A DNA stretch of 64,000 bases from an uncultured Eubacteriales bacterium (GTDB lineage Bacteria > Bacillota > Clostridia > Oscillospirales > CAG-272), in contig CAJKPX010000007.1 of assembly GCA_905201895.1 (NCBI GenBank), positions 1 to 64,000 on the forward strand. Direction: 5' to 3'. Of the stretch, positions 8,616 to 16,636 are shown in pieces. The notes beneath the pieces are model-generated. The model was not told the origin of the DNA, searched no databases, and saw only the letters and a list, made by a program, of their open reading frames with translations. Each line of letters opens with the position of its first letter. The first letter of the stretch is position 1. The position numbers were made by a program, and so were the translations under genes.

Positions 8616-9853
8616 CGGTATACCCTCCCCTCGTATAAATTTTCTCCCGAGGTGATCATCATATCGTTTCGGGAAAGATAGCCCTCGCGATCACCCTCCT
8701 CGGCAACGATGCAATAGCCGTCTCCTCGATAGAGCACCTCCACACGTCGGAAGCGCACCGTGCTCTCCTCGAAGATGAACACGCCTTCAACGCCGTCCTG
8801 CACGCGCAACGCCGCGTCGGGGACATGGTAGCCCACGTAGCTCCCCACCGTGATCTGCACGCGCTGGGACCGCAAATAGACGAAATCGGTTGGCACCTCA
8901 TCGGTGAAAAAGACTGCGACCGCTCGTCCGTCCGCCGCCTCGACCAGCCGCTCGCAGATCAGCGTCATCTCGCGTCCGCCGTTGTCGGGAAATACGAAGT
9001 CATAGTCCTCGCCCGCCTCAAAAAAGGCGGTGCACGCTGCGTCAATCGCAACCGCAAGATACCAGCGGTTGCCGATCGCCATTTTCCCGACCGCAAAGCC
9101 ACCGCTCTCGGGGGGCTCTGTCGCGACCAGGTCCTCAAAGCTCTCCACCGTCAGGCTCTCAAGCACTGCCGTTGTAAAGAGTGACTCATATCCGTCCACT
9201 CGCGAGGCATCGTAAAAATACCCCGAGGCATCGCTATTGTAAACCGTGAGCGGCGTTCCACGCAGAATCGCGTCACGCTCGGCATGAAGTGCCTCCAGCG
9301 TGGTCTCCACACCGCCCTCCTCGCCAATGAGCGTGCGATAGCGATTGAGCAAAGCCAGCATCGTGTCCGAAAGTGCCCGCAGCTCCTCGCGTTCTCCGCG
9401 AGAGAGGGCTCGCCGCATCTGCACGTAGATCGCTTCCGCCTCCCGACGGAACAGCTCCGCCTTGGCGAGCGTGGTCCCCGCGCCGAGGCGACTGTCCTCC
9501 AGCACGGCGATCATACGGGTCACCGCGTCGAGTCGGATCTGTGCCGACACGCGGCTTTCATCATTGTATCCGTCCCACACCTCGGCAACTCTTGAGCCCT
9601 TGGCAACCTTTTCGCCGTTCTCGGCGAAACGCAGGATCACACCCGCGCCCGAGGTGGTGAGCACGCGCTCCTCCCGAAAGAGATAGGCGTCACCGCCAAC
9701 GATCTGATAGTCGGTGTGCAGATAAGCAGGCGTTGTCATGGGCGGCTCGTGCGGCGAAAGCACGTGAAAGAAAACGTAGACGAGCAGACCGAGCAGGGCA
9801 AGCGTTGCCGCAAAGCGCGGAAAATATTTTTTCAAAAATGCAAATCTTGTCAC
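8612..9853 (-). CDS. HlyD-like membrane-anchored adaptor protein
   Basis: The 413-aa protein (GTG start at 9853, preceded by GGGGAGGAGG) has one N-terminal transmembrane helix (about 10-32). A biotinyl-lipoyl-like half follows (GAGVILRFAENGEKVAKGSRVAEV, about 70-95), then a helical hairpin (about 100-190) and C-terminal beta domains. This resembles HlyD/periplasmic adaptor proteins, which in Gram-positive clostridia often appear in sepF clusters without an exporter partner. Its function is not known; a link to the envelope or division site is an inference from gene order. Confidence 0.7.
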   Translation of the reverse strand: MTRFAFLKKYFPRFAATLALLGLLVYVFFHVLSPHEPPMTTPAYLHTDYQIVGGDAYLFREERVLTTSGAGVILRFAENGEKVAKGSRVAEVWDGYNDESRVSAQIRLDAVTRMIAVLEDSRLGAGTTLAKAELFRREAEAIYVQMRRALSRGEREELRALSDTMLALLNRYRTLIGEEGGVETTLEALHAERDAILRGTPLTVYNSDASGYFYDASRVDGYESLFTTAVLESLTVESFEDLVATEPPESGGFAVGKMAIGNRWYLAVAIDAACTAFFEAGEDYDFVFPDNGGREMTLICERLVEAADGRAVAVFFTDEVPTDFVYLRSQRVQITVGSYVGYHVPDAALRVQDGVEGVFIFEESTVRFRRVEVLYRGDGYCIVAEEGDREGYLSRNDMMITSGENLYEGRVYR

Positions 9854-9886
9854 GCGGCACCTCCTCCCCACGTTTCTCGGGTCACG

Positions 9887-10849
9887 TCAGTCCGTGCCGC
9901 TCTGCCAGATCGCCACGGCTTCGTCGCACAGCTCGTCGAGCGAGCGAGTCTGTCCGTCTCTTGCCGCCTCAATCCAGCGCACGTAGTCCTTGGCACCAAA
10001 CCAGGTCATCTGTCGCTTGGCATAGCGGCGCGTTGCGGTCTTGAGCAGCTCCACCGCCTCCGCCTCACTCTGCTCTCCGTCAAGACAGGCAAGCAGCTCC
10101 TTGTAGCCGATCGCCTGTGCCGCCGTGTGATTTTCGGCAAACACACCCTCGGCAAGCAGTGCACGCGTCTCGTCAAGCAGTCCGTCGGCAAGCATGCGAT
10201 CCACGCGCGCGTTGATGCGTGCATGAAGCAATGCACGGTCGGGATAGCAAAGACCGATCACAGTAGCATCAAAGGGGCTTTCCCACGCCTGCGTGAGACG
10301 GTCTGCCTCGCTTTTGGTCATGCCCGTTCCTTCATATATTTCAAGCGCGCGGATCACACGCTTGACGTTGTTTTCATGGATCGACGCCGCGCTTTCGGGG
10401 TCGCCCTCGGCGAGCCGACGGTGTAGCGCCGCACTCCCCTCCTCTGCCGCAATCGCAAGCAACCGCTCACGCGCGGCGGGGTCAATGCGCGTTTCGGCAA
10501 AGCCTCCGCGCAGAAGCGAATCGAGATAGAGCCCCGTACCGCCGCAAAGAATCGGCAGACCTCCGCGCGCGGCAATCTCTCCGATCACGCACTGTGCCAT
10601 CGAAACGTAGTCGGCGCAGGAAAAAGGCTCGTGCGGCTCGGCAACGTCGATCATGTGATGCGCGATCCCCTCGCACTCGCTCGCCGTCGGCTTCGCGGTT
10701 CCGATATTCATGCGTCGGTAGACCTGCATCGAGTCGCAGGAGACGACCTCGCCTCCGAGCCGCTTCGCCAATGCCACCGCCAACGCGCTTTTCCCGCTCG
10801 CCGTGGGACCGACAACGGCAAGCACCCGAATTTTTGAGCCGTCGCTCAC
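9887..10849 (-). CDS. miaA: tRNA dimethylallyltransferase
   Basis: Transfers dimethylallyl to the N6 of A37 in tRNAs that read codons beginning with U; this includes many tRNAs but not tRNA-Ser(GCU). The 320-aa protein carries the P-loop GPTASGKS (14-21), the DSMQVYR substrate motif and GTAKPT, followed by the GGTGLY motif and the insertion domain. Length and motif order are normal for MiaA. It is the first gene of the minus-strand run. Confidence 0.96.
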   Translation of the reverse strand: MSDGSKIRVLAVVGPTASGKSALAVALAKRLGGEVVSCDSMQVYRRMNIGTAKPTASECEGIAHHMIDVAEPHEPFSCADYVSMAQCVIGEIAARGGLPILCGGTGLYLDSLLRGGFAETRIDPAARERLLAIAAEEGSAALHRRLAEGDPESAASIHENNVKRVIRALEIYEGTGMTKSEADRLTQAWESPFDATVIGLCYPDRALLHARINARVDRMLADGLLDETRALLAEGVFAENHTAAQAIGYKELLACLDGEQSEAEAVELLKTATRRYAKRQMTWFGAKDYVRWIEAARDGQTRSLDELCDEAVAIWQSGTD

Positions 10850-10923
10850 CGCCGCTCCCTCCTTTTTACGGTTTTTCAGATCAGATAAACGCTCCGCTCA
10901 CAAGACGGGCAGAACAGAGAACC

Positions 10924-11145
10924 TCAGCGGTTGCCGCCTCCCGAGGCTTCGCCCCCATTCGCAGCACCCGCGCGAGGATCGCGGCGGATCTCAAAAGGAA
11001 TGGCCTTTTCGTAAACCATTTGCTTGAGAAAGATATTCACCGCAGTGGAAAGATCCATGCCCAGATCGGCAAGCAGCTCCTGTGCACGCGCCTTTGTTTC
11101 GGCGTCGATGCTGACGTTTGTTGATACCTTTGCCACGGTTGCCAC
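10924..11145 (-). CDS. RelB/DinJ-type antitoxin
   Basis: A 73-aa ribbon-helix-helix protein. The N-terminal strand TNVSIDAETKARAQ and the helix GMDLSTAVNIFLKQ are characteristic of RelB/DinJ antitoxins. A Gly/Ala/Asn-rich tail follows. No RelE/YafQ-type toxin is encoded downstream: 10850-10923 is too short and miaA follows. Its promoter contains a perfect 18-bp palindrome, which fits autorepression. The nearest toxin is the MazF-type protein on the opposite strand 376 bp away. Confidence 0.8.
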   Translation of the reverse strand: MATVAKVSTNVSIDAETKARAQELLADLGMDLSTAVNIFLKQMVYEKAIPFEIRRDPRAGAANGGEASGGGNR

Positions 11146-11203
11146 TCCTTTCTTTCATCGTTTGACACGCAGGGGTTCCCCCACCCTGCGCGCCTTCCTG
11201 CTT

Positions 11204-11232
11204 ATTATAACACAATATGCGCATATTGTCAA
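11204..11232 (-). promoter_or_regulatory. Consensus promoter with 18-bp palindromic operator
   Basis: On the minus strand TTGACA (11227-11232) and TATAAT (11204-11209) are separated by 17 bp. ACAATATGCGCATATTGT at 11212-11229 is a perfect palindrome filling the spacer and part of the -35 box, where a bound RelB-like dimer would block RNA polymerase. The core ATGCGCAT recurs at 11291-11298. The rest of 11233-11520 holds no gene I can support. Confidence 0.85.
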
Positions 11233-11520
11233 TATCTTTTGTTAATTTTTTTATATTTTTATCATTGTTTATGTTAAAAATCCAACATTTTATGCGCATG
11301 TCTTGAGAGGACCAACAAAAATCCGCAAAAGACGGCAAAAGGCGAGAAAAAGAGACGGAAGAACACACGCCCCGACATCGGAATATCCTATTAGCAGCAC
11401 TTCTGTTTCGGAAGAAAATTCCTCAACCAAAGTTTGGAGAACGTGTTTAGAGCGCACGTTCAGAAGGAAAGAATAGAAGCAGAGATCAAAAGCTCTATGC
11501 CAAAAGAAAGGAAAAGCGAT

Positions 11521-12195
11521 ATGAGCGTCAGACGAGGAGATATTTATTATGCGGATCTGAGTCCTGTGGTGGGCTCGGAGCAGGGCGGACTCCGCCCCGT
11601 TCTGATTATTCAGAACGACATCGGAAACAAATACAGCCCCACCGTGATCGCGGCAGCAATTACCTCACGCATGAGCAAGACCCGACTCCCCACCCACATC
11701 GACATCTATGCCGAGGAGGTGGGACTCGCCAAGGATTCGGTGATCCTGCTCGAGCAGATCCGCACGCTGGATAAGCGGAGGCTCAAGGAGAAGATGGGAC
11801 ACCTGGACGAGCGCAAAATGGACTACGTGAATACCGCGATCGCCATCAGCTTTGGGCTGGGCGACCCCGGGCAGGATGCCGCCATGCGCGCCATGATGCA
11901 GCGAAGCCATACCGCAGGCGGCACGCATGCCCCGAGCGCACGCCCTGCTGCGGCGGTAGCATCCACCGCGACGGGCACCGCGGTCGGCACCGCAGACCTC
12001 CCCACGAGCCCCCCAACGGGCACCCACACGAACACACCCGCAACCATTTCAACCGCACCCCGTTTCCATACTACCTCAACCGCCTCGGGAGCAGGCGCAT
12101 CAAACGCAGCGCAGGGGGCGTCGACAATTGCAGGGGGAACAGCCCAAGAGCAAACGCAGGCGACCGATCACACACGCACCATCCCCGAGTCATAA
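11521..12195 (+). CDS. MazF/EndoA-type mRNA interferase with long C-terminal tail
   Basis: Residues 1 to about 115 form a PemK/MazF domain: RRGDIYYADLSPVVGSEQGG at the N-terminus, catalytic Arg25 and Thr48 at exactly the positions known from Bacillus EndoA, then the segment RTLDKRRL. Such toxins cleave mRNA at short single-stranded motifs. The ATG at 11521 follows AAAGGAAAAG; the frame stays open upstream but the upstream part is unlike the family. About 105 extra residues rich in Ala, Thr, Gly and Pro follow the domain, roughly doubling the usual length. No MazE-like antitoxin precedes it. Confidence 0.88.
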   Translation: MSVRRGDIYYADLSPVVGSEQGGLRPVLIIQNDIGNKYSPTVIAAAITSRMSKTRLPTHIDIYAEEVGLAKDSVILLEQIRTLDKRRLKEKMGHLDERKMDYVNTAIAISFGLGDPGQDAAMRAMMQRSHTAGGTHAPSARPAAAVASTATGTAVGTADLPTSPPTGTHTNTPATISTAPRFHTTSTASGAGASNAAQGASTIAGGTAQEQTQATDHTRTIPES

Positions 12196-12306
12196 CAAAG
12201 GGATACCGCAGCGTAAAACCGTCCCACGAGTCACGGGCATACACGGCGAATGTGCGGGAGAGCCTTGTTTTGGCGTCTTTTTATCAAAACTTTTTGAGAA
12301 AAGGTA

Positions 12307-12335
12307 TTGACAAACGGCTTCGGATTGTGTATAAT
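12307..12335 (+). promoter_or_regulatory. Consensus promoter of tRNA-Ser
   Basis: TTGACA at 12307-12312 and TATAAT at 12330-12335 are separated by 17 bp, a perfect sigma-A promoter, ending 48 bp before the tRNA. The interval 12196-12306 has no recognisable gene. Confidence 0.93.
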
Positions 12336-12383
12336 ATACTTTGTCACAAGAATCTGCAAGCGGCGTCTTGTGATTGAGTATAC

Positions 12384-12475
12384 GGAGAAGTACTCAAGAG
12401 GCCGAAGAGGCGCCCCTGCTAAGGGTGTAGGCCGGGTTTACCGGCGCGAGAGTTCAAATCTCTCCTTCTCCGCCA
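12384..12475 (+). tRNA. tRNA-Ser (anticodon GCU)
   Basis: A 92-nt class II tRNA. The acceptor stem GGAGAAG pairs with CTTCTCC, the anticodon GCT is at 12418-12420 in loop CTGCTAA, the long variable arm is GC-rich (GCCGGGTTTACCGGC), the T-loop is TTCAAATC, and CCA is encoded. It reads AGC/AGU serine codons. The 3' part from 12453 is the phage attachment core, so the last 23 nt of the gene are also left-end prophage sequence; the tRNA is kept intact by the integration. Confidence 0.97.
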
Positions 12476-12479
12476 AAAA
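12453..12479. other. attL core (27 bp)
   Basis: The 27-bp sequence starting TTCAAATCTCTCC and ending GCCAAAAA is identical to 57371-57397. It spans the T-arm, acceptor 3' strand and CCA of tRNA-Ser. Confidence 0.93.
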
Positions 12480-12483
12480 GATT

Positions 12484-12520
12484 AACCGAGGAAAAGTCCA
12501 TTTTCCTCGGTTTTTCTTTG
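12484..12520 (+). terminator. Phage-borne replacement terminator for tRNA-Ser
   Basis: AACCGAGGAAAA and TTTTCCTCGGTT pair around GTCCA, followed by a T-run, 9 bp after the tRNA CCA. It lies inside the prophage, so transcription of the disrupted tRNA locus is ended by a phage hairpin; the original hairpin is now at 57397-57434. Confidence 0.88.
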
Positions 12521-12623
12521 TTTTTTGCCGTTTTTCGCCCATTTCCGTGCTTTTTGCGCCCAATGTCATGTCATTTTTCTTTGGGTAGGTTTGGGCAATT
12601 TTAGGGAATTTTAAGGATTAAAG

Positions 12624-12642
12624 TGTTGTCAAATTGTTGTCA
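12624..12642. other. Candidate integrase arm-type site (left)
   Basis: TGTTGTCAAATTGTTGTCA is a direct repeat of TTGTCA units and matches 57290-57308 at 18 of 19 positions, so the same motif flanks both prophage ends just inside the core sites. This fits arm-type binding of a lambda/Tn916-class tyrosine recombinase. Binding is inferred. Confidence 0.6.
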
Positions 12643-12650
12643 ACACTTGA

Positions 12651-12968
12651 TTAGTATGTCGACTCCTTATATTGCGACTGAAGCGACTTGATTTCCGCCG
12701 CTTTTGCGATGTGCTTTTTGTGGAGATATTCGTAGACCGCGAGCATTGCCGCAGGCGGGTCTCCCTTCTCCTTGCGGTGCTTCTCGATGATCTTGCGCAC
12801 CTCGTCATGGAGCATATTGATGTGCTTGACCTCGTCAAGGGAAATATCGTAGAAGGTTTTTGCGAGCGTTGGATGATCCTCTCGCATAGTCAACGCCGAT
12901 TGCGCGTACTCATGTGCGCCGTCGAGCTCATCCTCAATCATGTCGGTAAGTTCCTGAATGATCTTCAT
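12651..12968 (-). CDS. Ferritin-like helical phage protein
   Basis: A 105-aa, almost entirely alpha-helical protein. EDELDGAHEYA in the first helix and DEVKHINMLH in the second resemble the Glu/ExxH pairs of rubrerythrin-like diiron proteins, but only half of a four-helix bundle is present, so dimerisation would be needed. It is the promoter-distal end of the late module. Function unknown; metal binding is an inference. Confidence 0.55.
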   Translation of the reverse strand: MKIIQELTDMIEDELDGAHEYAQSALTMREDHPTLAKTFYDISLDEVKHINMLHDEVRKIIEKHRKEKGDPPAAMLAVYEYLHKKHIAKAAEIKSLQSQYKESTY

Positions 12969-12971
12969 CTC

Positions 12972-13310
12972 TTATCCCTCCATGATATAACGATAGAGCC
13001 GCTCGACATCGTCCTTGTTGATGGTCAACGGTCCCACGACCGGCAGATCGAAGGTGGCGGGGCTTTTCTCCGCTTGCTTGCGGAATTCGCGGTATAGCTT
13101 CTCGATATCGATCATGTCCCCATCGTCGATCACGCCGAGCATCTGCACCACGGCGTTTCCTTTTGCCTTCTCAAAAATGTTGGTGATGTTGGACATCCAA
13201 AGAGATGCCATCGCGCCGAATGTCCATTTCTTCCAGCCGGAGAGCATGGGGCAAAGCTCGTTGTCGAGATATCTCACAAGACCATTCTGAAGCTGATTCA
13301 GTGATACCAT
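12972..13310 (-). CDS. Hypothetical phage protein, late region
   Basis: 112 aa, soluble, mixed alpha/beta, with the segment SGWKKWTFGAMASLW near residue 24 and an acidic centre. I do not recognise it. It is 3 bp upstream of the ferritin-like gene and has an AAGGAGGATAA ribosome binding site. It is probably expressed with the virion genes. Confidence 0.6.
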   Translation of the reverse strand: MVSLNQLQNGLVRYLDNELCPMLSGWKKWTFGAMASLWMSNITNIFEKAKGNAVVQMLGVIDDGDMIDIEKLYREFRKQAEKSPATFDLPVVGPLTINKDDVERLYRYIMEG

Positions 13311-13370
13311 ATTATCCTCCTTATTGGGAGGAGGCGACTATTGCCGCCCCCTCCTTTGATGTGTTAGCGA

Positions 13371-13850
13371 TTACGCGCCGGTGGTGGGCGCAGGGGTAAC
13401 CGATACGGTCACGTCACCCCAGCCGGGGCAAACAGAGCCGTTCGGTACAACGCGCTTGGTGAGTGCCATCAGCTCGGCAATCTGTCCCTGCACACAGGAG
13501 ATCGCCATCGTGTTGGTGGCGTTGTAGACACGCTGGTCGCAGAGCTCATGCTCGATTTTGCCGAGTCTGCCATCTACGTAGTCTCTGAATTTTCCCATTT
13601 CGCTGAGGGCATAAAAGTTCGCATCGCGGAGCTTGACCTCTGTTTCGAGCTCCGAAATACGCGCCTGCTGACTTGCCTCGTAGCGGTTGACGAGCGCACT
13701 GCCGCCGCCACAGTTGTTGTTGTTCCAGCCCCAGCCTCCTAAGAGATTGCCGAGACCGCCGTTGAGAAGGCTCATTCCAACGCCCGCCGTTCCGATGATA
13801 CCCGTGGTGAGTGCCGCGTTTGCCTTGCCGTTGCTTGCAAATTCTGCCAT
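13371..13850 (-). CDS. Probable minor virion protein, Gly/Asn-rich N-terminus
   Basis: 159 aa from the ATG at 13850, which follows AAAGGAGAAAAAC; the longer open frame upstream is poorly coding. The N-terminus is hydrophobic and glycine-rich (GIIGTAGVGMSLLNGGLGNLLGG), then WNNNNCGGG, then a heptad-like helix (about 50-115) and a C-terminal SVCPGWGDV motif. The layout (glycine-rich hydrophobic head, coiled coil, small C-terminal domain) suggests a multimeric virion or tail-tip component, but no function is established. Confidence 0.6.
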   Translation of the reverse strand: MAEFASNGKANAALTTGIIGTAGVGMSLLNGGLGNLLGGWGWNNNNCGGGSALVNRYEASQQARISELETEVKLRDANFYALSEMGKFRDYVDGRLGKIEHELCDQRVYNATNTMAISCVQGQIAELMALTKRVVPNGSVCPGWGDVTVSVTPAPTTGA

Positions 13851-13995
13851 TTTGTTTTTCTCCTTTTTGAGTTTATTTTTGCTTGGGCGACGTCTTTCCC
13901 TTGCAAGAAAATTGTAACAAAAAAAGAACACCCCGACCTATCCAGATCGGGGTGAGATTATAGCATGATTTATACGCGATTCTTCCGCGATCCTA

Positions 13996-14229
13996 TCAAA
14001 CAAGGATCGGCGTGCCGTTGCCCATCAACCTGCGCACCTTGAGGTATATCAAAGCCTTCTCGGTGTAGTATTTTCGGTTTGATAGGTAAAGATCGATCAT
14101 GATATAGATATCGGATCGGTCTTGGCAGAGCATCTTGAAGATCGTGAGTTGTAGGTCTGTGAAATTAGCTTGAGCAATGATCTGCTCCATTTCGGGTCTT
14201 GTCAAAAGCGACAGTTTCTTCCGCTTCAT
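13996..14229 (-). CDS. Small helical protein, possible HTH
   Basis: 77 aa, basic N-terminus (MKRKKLSLL) and helices throughout. The segment DLYLSNRKYYTEKALIYLKVRR may form a helix-turn-helix. The start at 14229 follows GAGAAAGGTAAAAA and lies 65 bp inside the 3' end of the membrane protein gene. Function unknown. Confidence 0.5.
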   Translation of the reverse strand: MKRKKLSLLTRPEMEQIIAQANFTDLQLTIFKMLCQDRSDIYIMIDLYLSNRKYYTEKALIYLKVRRLMGNGTPILV

Positions 14230-15124
14230 TTTTTACCTTTCTCTCGTCAGCGAGGAATATGTCAATAACGCTACATTGCGCGTTGATTCTTCTGACGGAG
14301 ATTTCGGATGCATTCTTGTATCCTGCGGGATGCGCTGTGATAAACGCCATTACGATTGGGATCATGCGCACGATCCACTGCAGGATGGTCTCGATCGATG
14401 GATCGCTCGCTACCTGCACCACGAATACGCCGCACAAGAATGTTCGCACAAACACCTTAATATAATTAAGGAGAAGGTCAATGTTCCTCTGTTCATCACC
14501 TGACTTTGGAAGCATTTTTCTCTTTCCAAAGATTTTAACAGAAAAGGCGCGATTGAGCAACATATCTGCGGTAAGCTCCGCGGGCAGAATATGATTCGCG
14601 CTCCGAATCGCCCTTTTCAGCCCCTTTTGAAGCGGGAGTTTATTGATCGCCTTATCGGATAGCATCAGATACTTCGACTCATATTCTGCATATGAGATAT
14701 AGGGCGTGATGATGTCTCGCCTGATGGACTCGACCTCTTTCCTCCTATACTCATTACACCATACGCGCAGGGAGTCGATCAAGAGGTTTTCATTGATGGT
14801 TTTGCAGAGCTCGTCAAACCTTCCGATAGCCTCTTTATATCCGTCTGTTGCCCTTCCTTGCAGGAGACCATCATCGTACTTCGTGCGGTAGACCGTCACA
14901 GTTATGATATAGATCAAGATCGTGACGAAGCCGATTGACAGCAGCTTGGATGCATCGAAATAGAGGTTGATATCCCAAAAGGATACGAATGCTGCTACAA
15001 GGCAGAGGAGGAGCAAACCGAGGTTGGTTCCAACGCTCGTGAGCTTCTCTGCATCCACAGAGCTCCGTCGCACCACTCCTTCGGAGTCTGATGCAATCGT
15101 GCCAGGCATTTCGATTCTGTTCAT
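14165..15124 (-). CDS. Phage multi-pass membrane protein
   Basis: 319 aa with two transmembrane helices near residues 34-50 and 60-80, a soluble helical middle (about 85-225), and two more near 228-245 and 250-268. It is unlike known holins in length. It sits in a late cluster of three membrane or secreted proteins (14165-16164) beyond the tail genes. A role in lysis, DNA entry or envelope modification is possible; none can be assigned. Confidence 0.6.
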   Translation of the reverse strand: MNRIEMPGTIASDSEGVVRRSSVDAEKLTSVGTNLGLLLLCLVAAFVSFWDINLYFDASKLLSIGFVTILIYIITVTVYRTKYDDGLLQGRATDGYKEAIGRFDELCKTINENLLIDSLRVWCNEYRRKEVESIRRDIITPYISYAEYESKYLMLSDKAINKLPLQKGLKRAIRSANHILPAELTADMLLNRAFSVKIFGKRKMLPKSGDEQRNIDLLLNYIKVFVRTFLCGVFVVQVASDPSIETILQWIVRMIPIVMAFITAHPAGYKNASEISVRRINAQCSVIDIFLADERKVKNEAEETVAFDKTRNGADHCSS

Positions 15125-15142
15125 GATATCACCTCTATCTGA

Positions 15143-15502
15143 TTATTTTTCGCAAAGTCTCTTTCCGTAGCAGAACAATGCAACGCCGATGAGATTGGAG
15201 ATTCCTCCGACGAGGAAGACAATGATCATCTCGTCAATGATACTGCGAAGCACCATAAACATTGCGAACGCGAGCCACCAAAATAGCGGAATTGCCGGTG
15301 CCTTGAGAAGCATTTTCGCATATTTGATGAGCGGTAGGATCGAGAAGAAGGCAAGGAGCACAAACGTGCCCGACATGGTTGCCTCCGTCCCCCGATGAAT
15401 CCAAATTGGAAACTGAAGCAGTGTTGCCAAGAGAGGCGGCAACACACAAGTGATTACGCCCAAAATCTTGAGCGCCCCACCATTTGAGATACTGCGCATC
15501 AT
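15143..15502 (-). CDS. Small membrane protein, holin candidate
   Basis: 119 aa with four predicted hydrophobic helices (about 12-32, 42-62, 70-88, 92-112) and a short basic C-terminus (YGKRLCEK). Size and position at the end of the late module fit a holin, but the four-helix topology is not a standard class and no adjacent endolysin was found. The ATG overlaps the stop of the upstream gene (ATGA), so the two are translationally coupled. Confidence 0.5.
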   Translation of the reverse strand: MMRSISNGGALKILGVITCVLPPLLATLLQFPIWIHRGTEATMSGTFVLLAFFSILPLIKYAKMLLKAPAIPLFWWLAFAMFMVLRSIIDEMIIVFLVGGISNLIGVALFCYGKRLCEK

Positions 15503-16164
15503 TCCACCTCCTCGGTGTTGATGCCCTCCTCGGTGTTATCCTCGCCGTTGGCTTTTACCTCTTCTTCGGTGAGGACCTTCTTGATGTAGGATACACATTC
15601 TCCCATCCTCTCATCGTCATCGATCAAGGACAAGCACTTCGCGTATCTTACGTTTACGATATCCTTTGTTCCTTGAGGGAGATTCTTGAGATTGACAAAA
15701 ACAGTGTCCAAGATGTCAAGAATAGCAATGTTTTGAAGGAGAACGGCGGCAAAAACCTTGTCGCGGTTTGTCTCGCTCTCCTGCGCGGCGGTATAATTGG
15801 CATTGATCGCATTGTATCCGTCAATCAATCTGTTTACAACCTCAACAACACCGCTCTGCGAAGTAAATACGCTCGTTGTGTTTGCCTTGATATCTTCCAT
15901 CTTGTTCTTGAGCGATTTGTTTCTCAGCTTTGTCACGATTGCTCCTGCCGCCTCAAAGACGAGCAGAGCGGCAATACCGATCTTGCTTCCATGATCCTGT
16001 AAGAATGCAAGCAGATGGTCGACGTAGGTAGGCTCGTAAGCCACGGAGTCATCTTGGTCGGTGGTCTCCTGTGCCCAAATCTCACTGCCGTCCATAGCCG
16101 CAACGGGAATGAAAAGGCAGGAGATGATGGCAACAACCAATGCTACGCGAATAAACGTTTTCAT
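15499..16164 (-). CDS. Secreted or membrane-anchored phage protein
   Basis: 221 aa with a signal-like N-terminus (MKTFIRVALVVAIISCLFIP, cleavage possible after VAA), a second hydrophobic segment near 60-78 (KIGIAALLVFEAAGAIV), then a helical domain and an acidic Glu-rich tail. Its mature part would face outside the membrane. Coupled to the small membrane protein downstream. Possibly part of a non-canonical lysis or superinfection module. Confidence 0.5.
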   Translation of the reverse strand: MKTFIRVALVVAIISCLFIPVAAMDGSEIWAQETTDQDDSVAYEPTYVDHLLAFLQDHGSKIGIAALLVFEAAGAIVTKLRNKSLKNKMEDIKANTTSVFTSQSGVVEVVNRLIDGYNAINANYTAAQESETNRDKVFAAVLLQNIAILDILDTVFVNLKNLPQGTKDIVNVRYAKCLSLIDDDERMGECVSYIKKVLTEEEVKANGEDNTEEGINTEEVE

Positions 16165-16177
16165 GGGTTCTTCCTCC

Positions 16178-16636
16178 TTAAATCAAATGATATCCCTCAA
16201 GGATCGAGTCGAGCCGTTTGGACACTTTGTCAGAGGTCTCCTGAACCTTGAGAAATTCGTTACGGAGATCGTCGATCTCGCAAAAGAGATTGGCGATCTT
16301 TTCGGGCAGATCGTTATCGTTTACGGCGATAAATACCTTCCCATCCTCTTGCGGCGTTGCGACGAGCCCCTCACACACCCATTTAGGCGGCTTTACAGTG
16401 CCGTCAAAGAGCGCAACGGAAACATTCACGTATCCGTTAAGAAAGCGCAGAGGAACGGCACAAGAGCCGTCTGCGGCGATGTCTCGGTATCGTTCCGCGC
16501 CATTGCAAGCAAACACCGCAGTCGCTCCGATGGGCGCGTTCTCGAATTTGAAAACAACGTCCTCGGATGTGCAGATCGGGGTTCTGTTGGGAACCACGCC
16601 TCTGCCGCCGCCGAGAAGTCTGTATCCGATCTCCAT
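16178..16636 (-). CDS. Tail-appendage-like protein
   Basis: 152 aa from the ATG at 16636, which overlaps the upstream stop (TGATG). The N-terminal half is beta-rich (GYRLLGGGRGVVPNR; VFACNGAERYRDI); residues 110-150 form a helix with heptads. This resembles small trimeric tail-needle or fibre-associated proteins, but I cannot assign a family. Confidence 0.45.
   Translation of the reverse strand: MEIGYRLLGGGRGVVPNRTPICTSEDVVFKFENAPIGATAVFACNGAERYRDIAADGSCAVPLRFLNGYVNVSVALFDGTVKPPKWVCEGLVATPQEDGKVFIAVNDNDLPEKIANLFCEIDDLRNEFLKVQETSDKVSKRLDSILEGYHLI

Noticed and set aside
10850..11520. A RelE-like toxin partner for the RelB-like gene
   Set aside because: The downstream gap is 74 bp, and the upstream interval to 11520 has no supported reading frame with toxin motifs.
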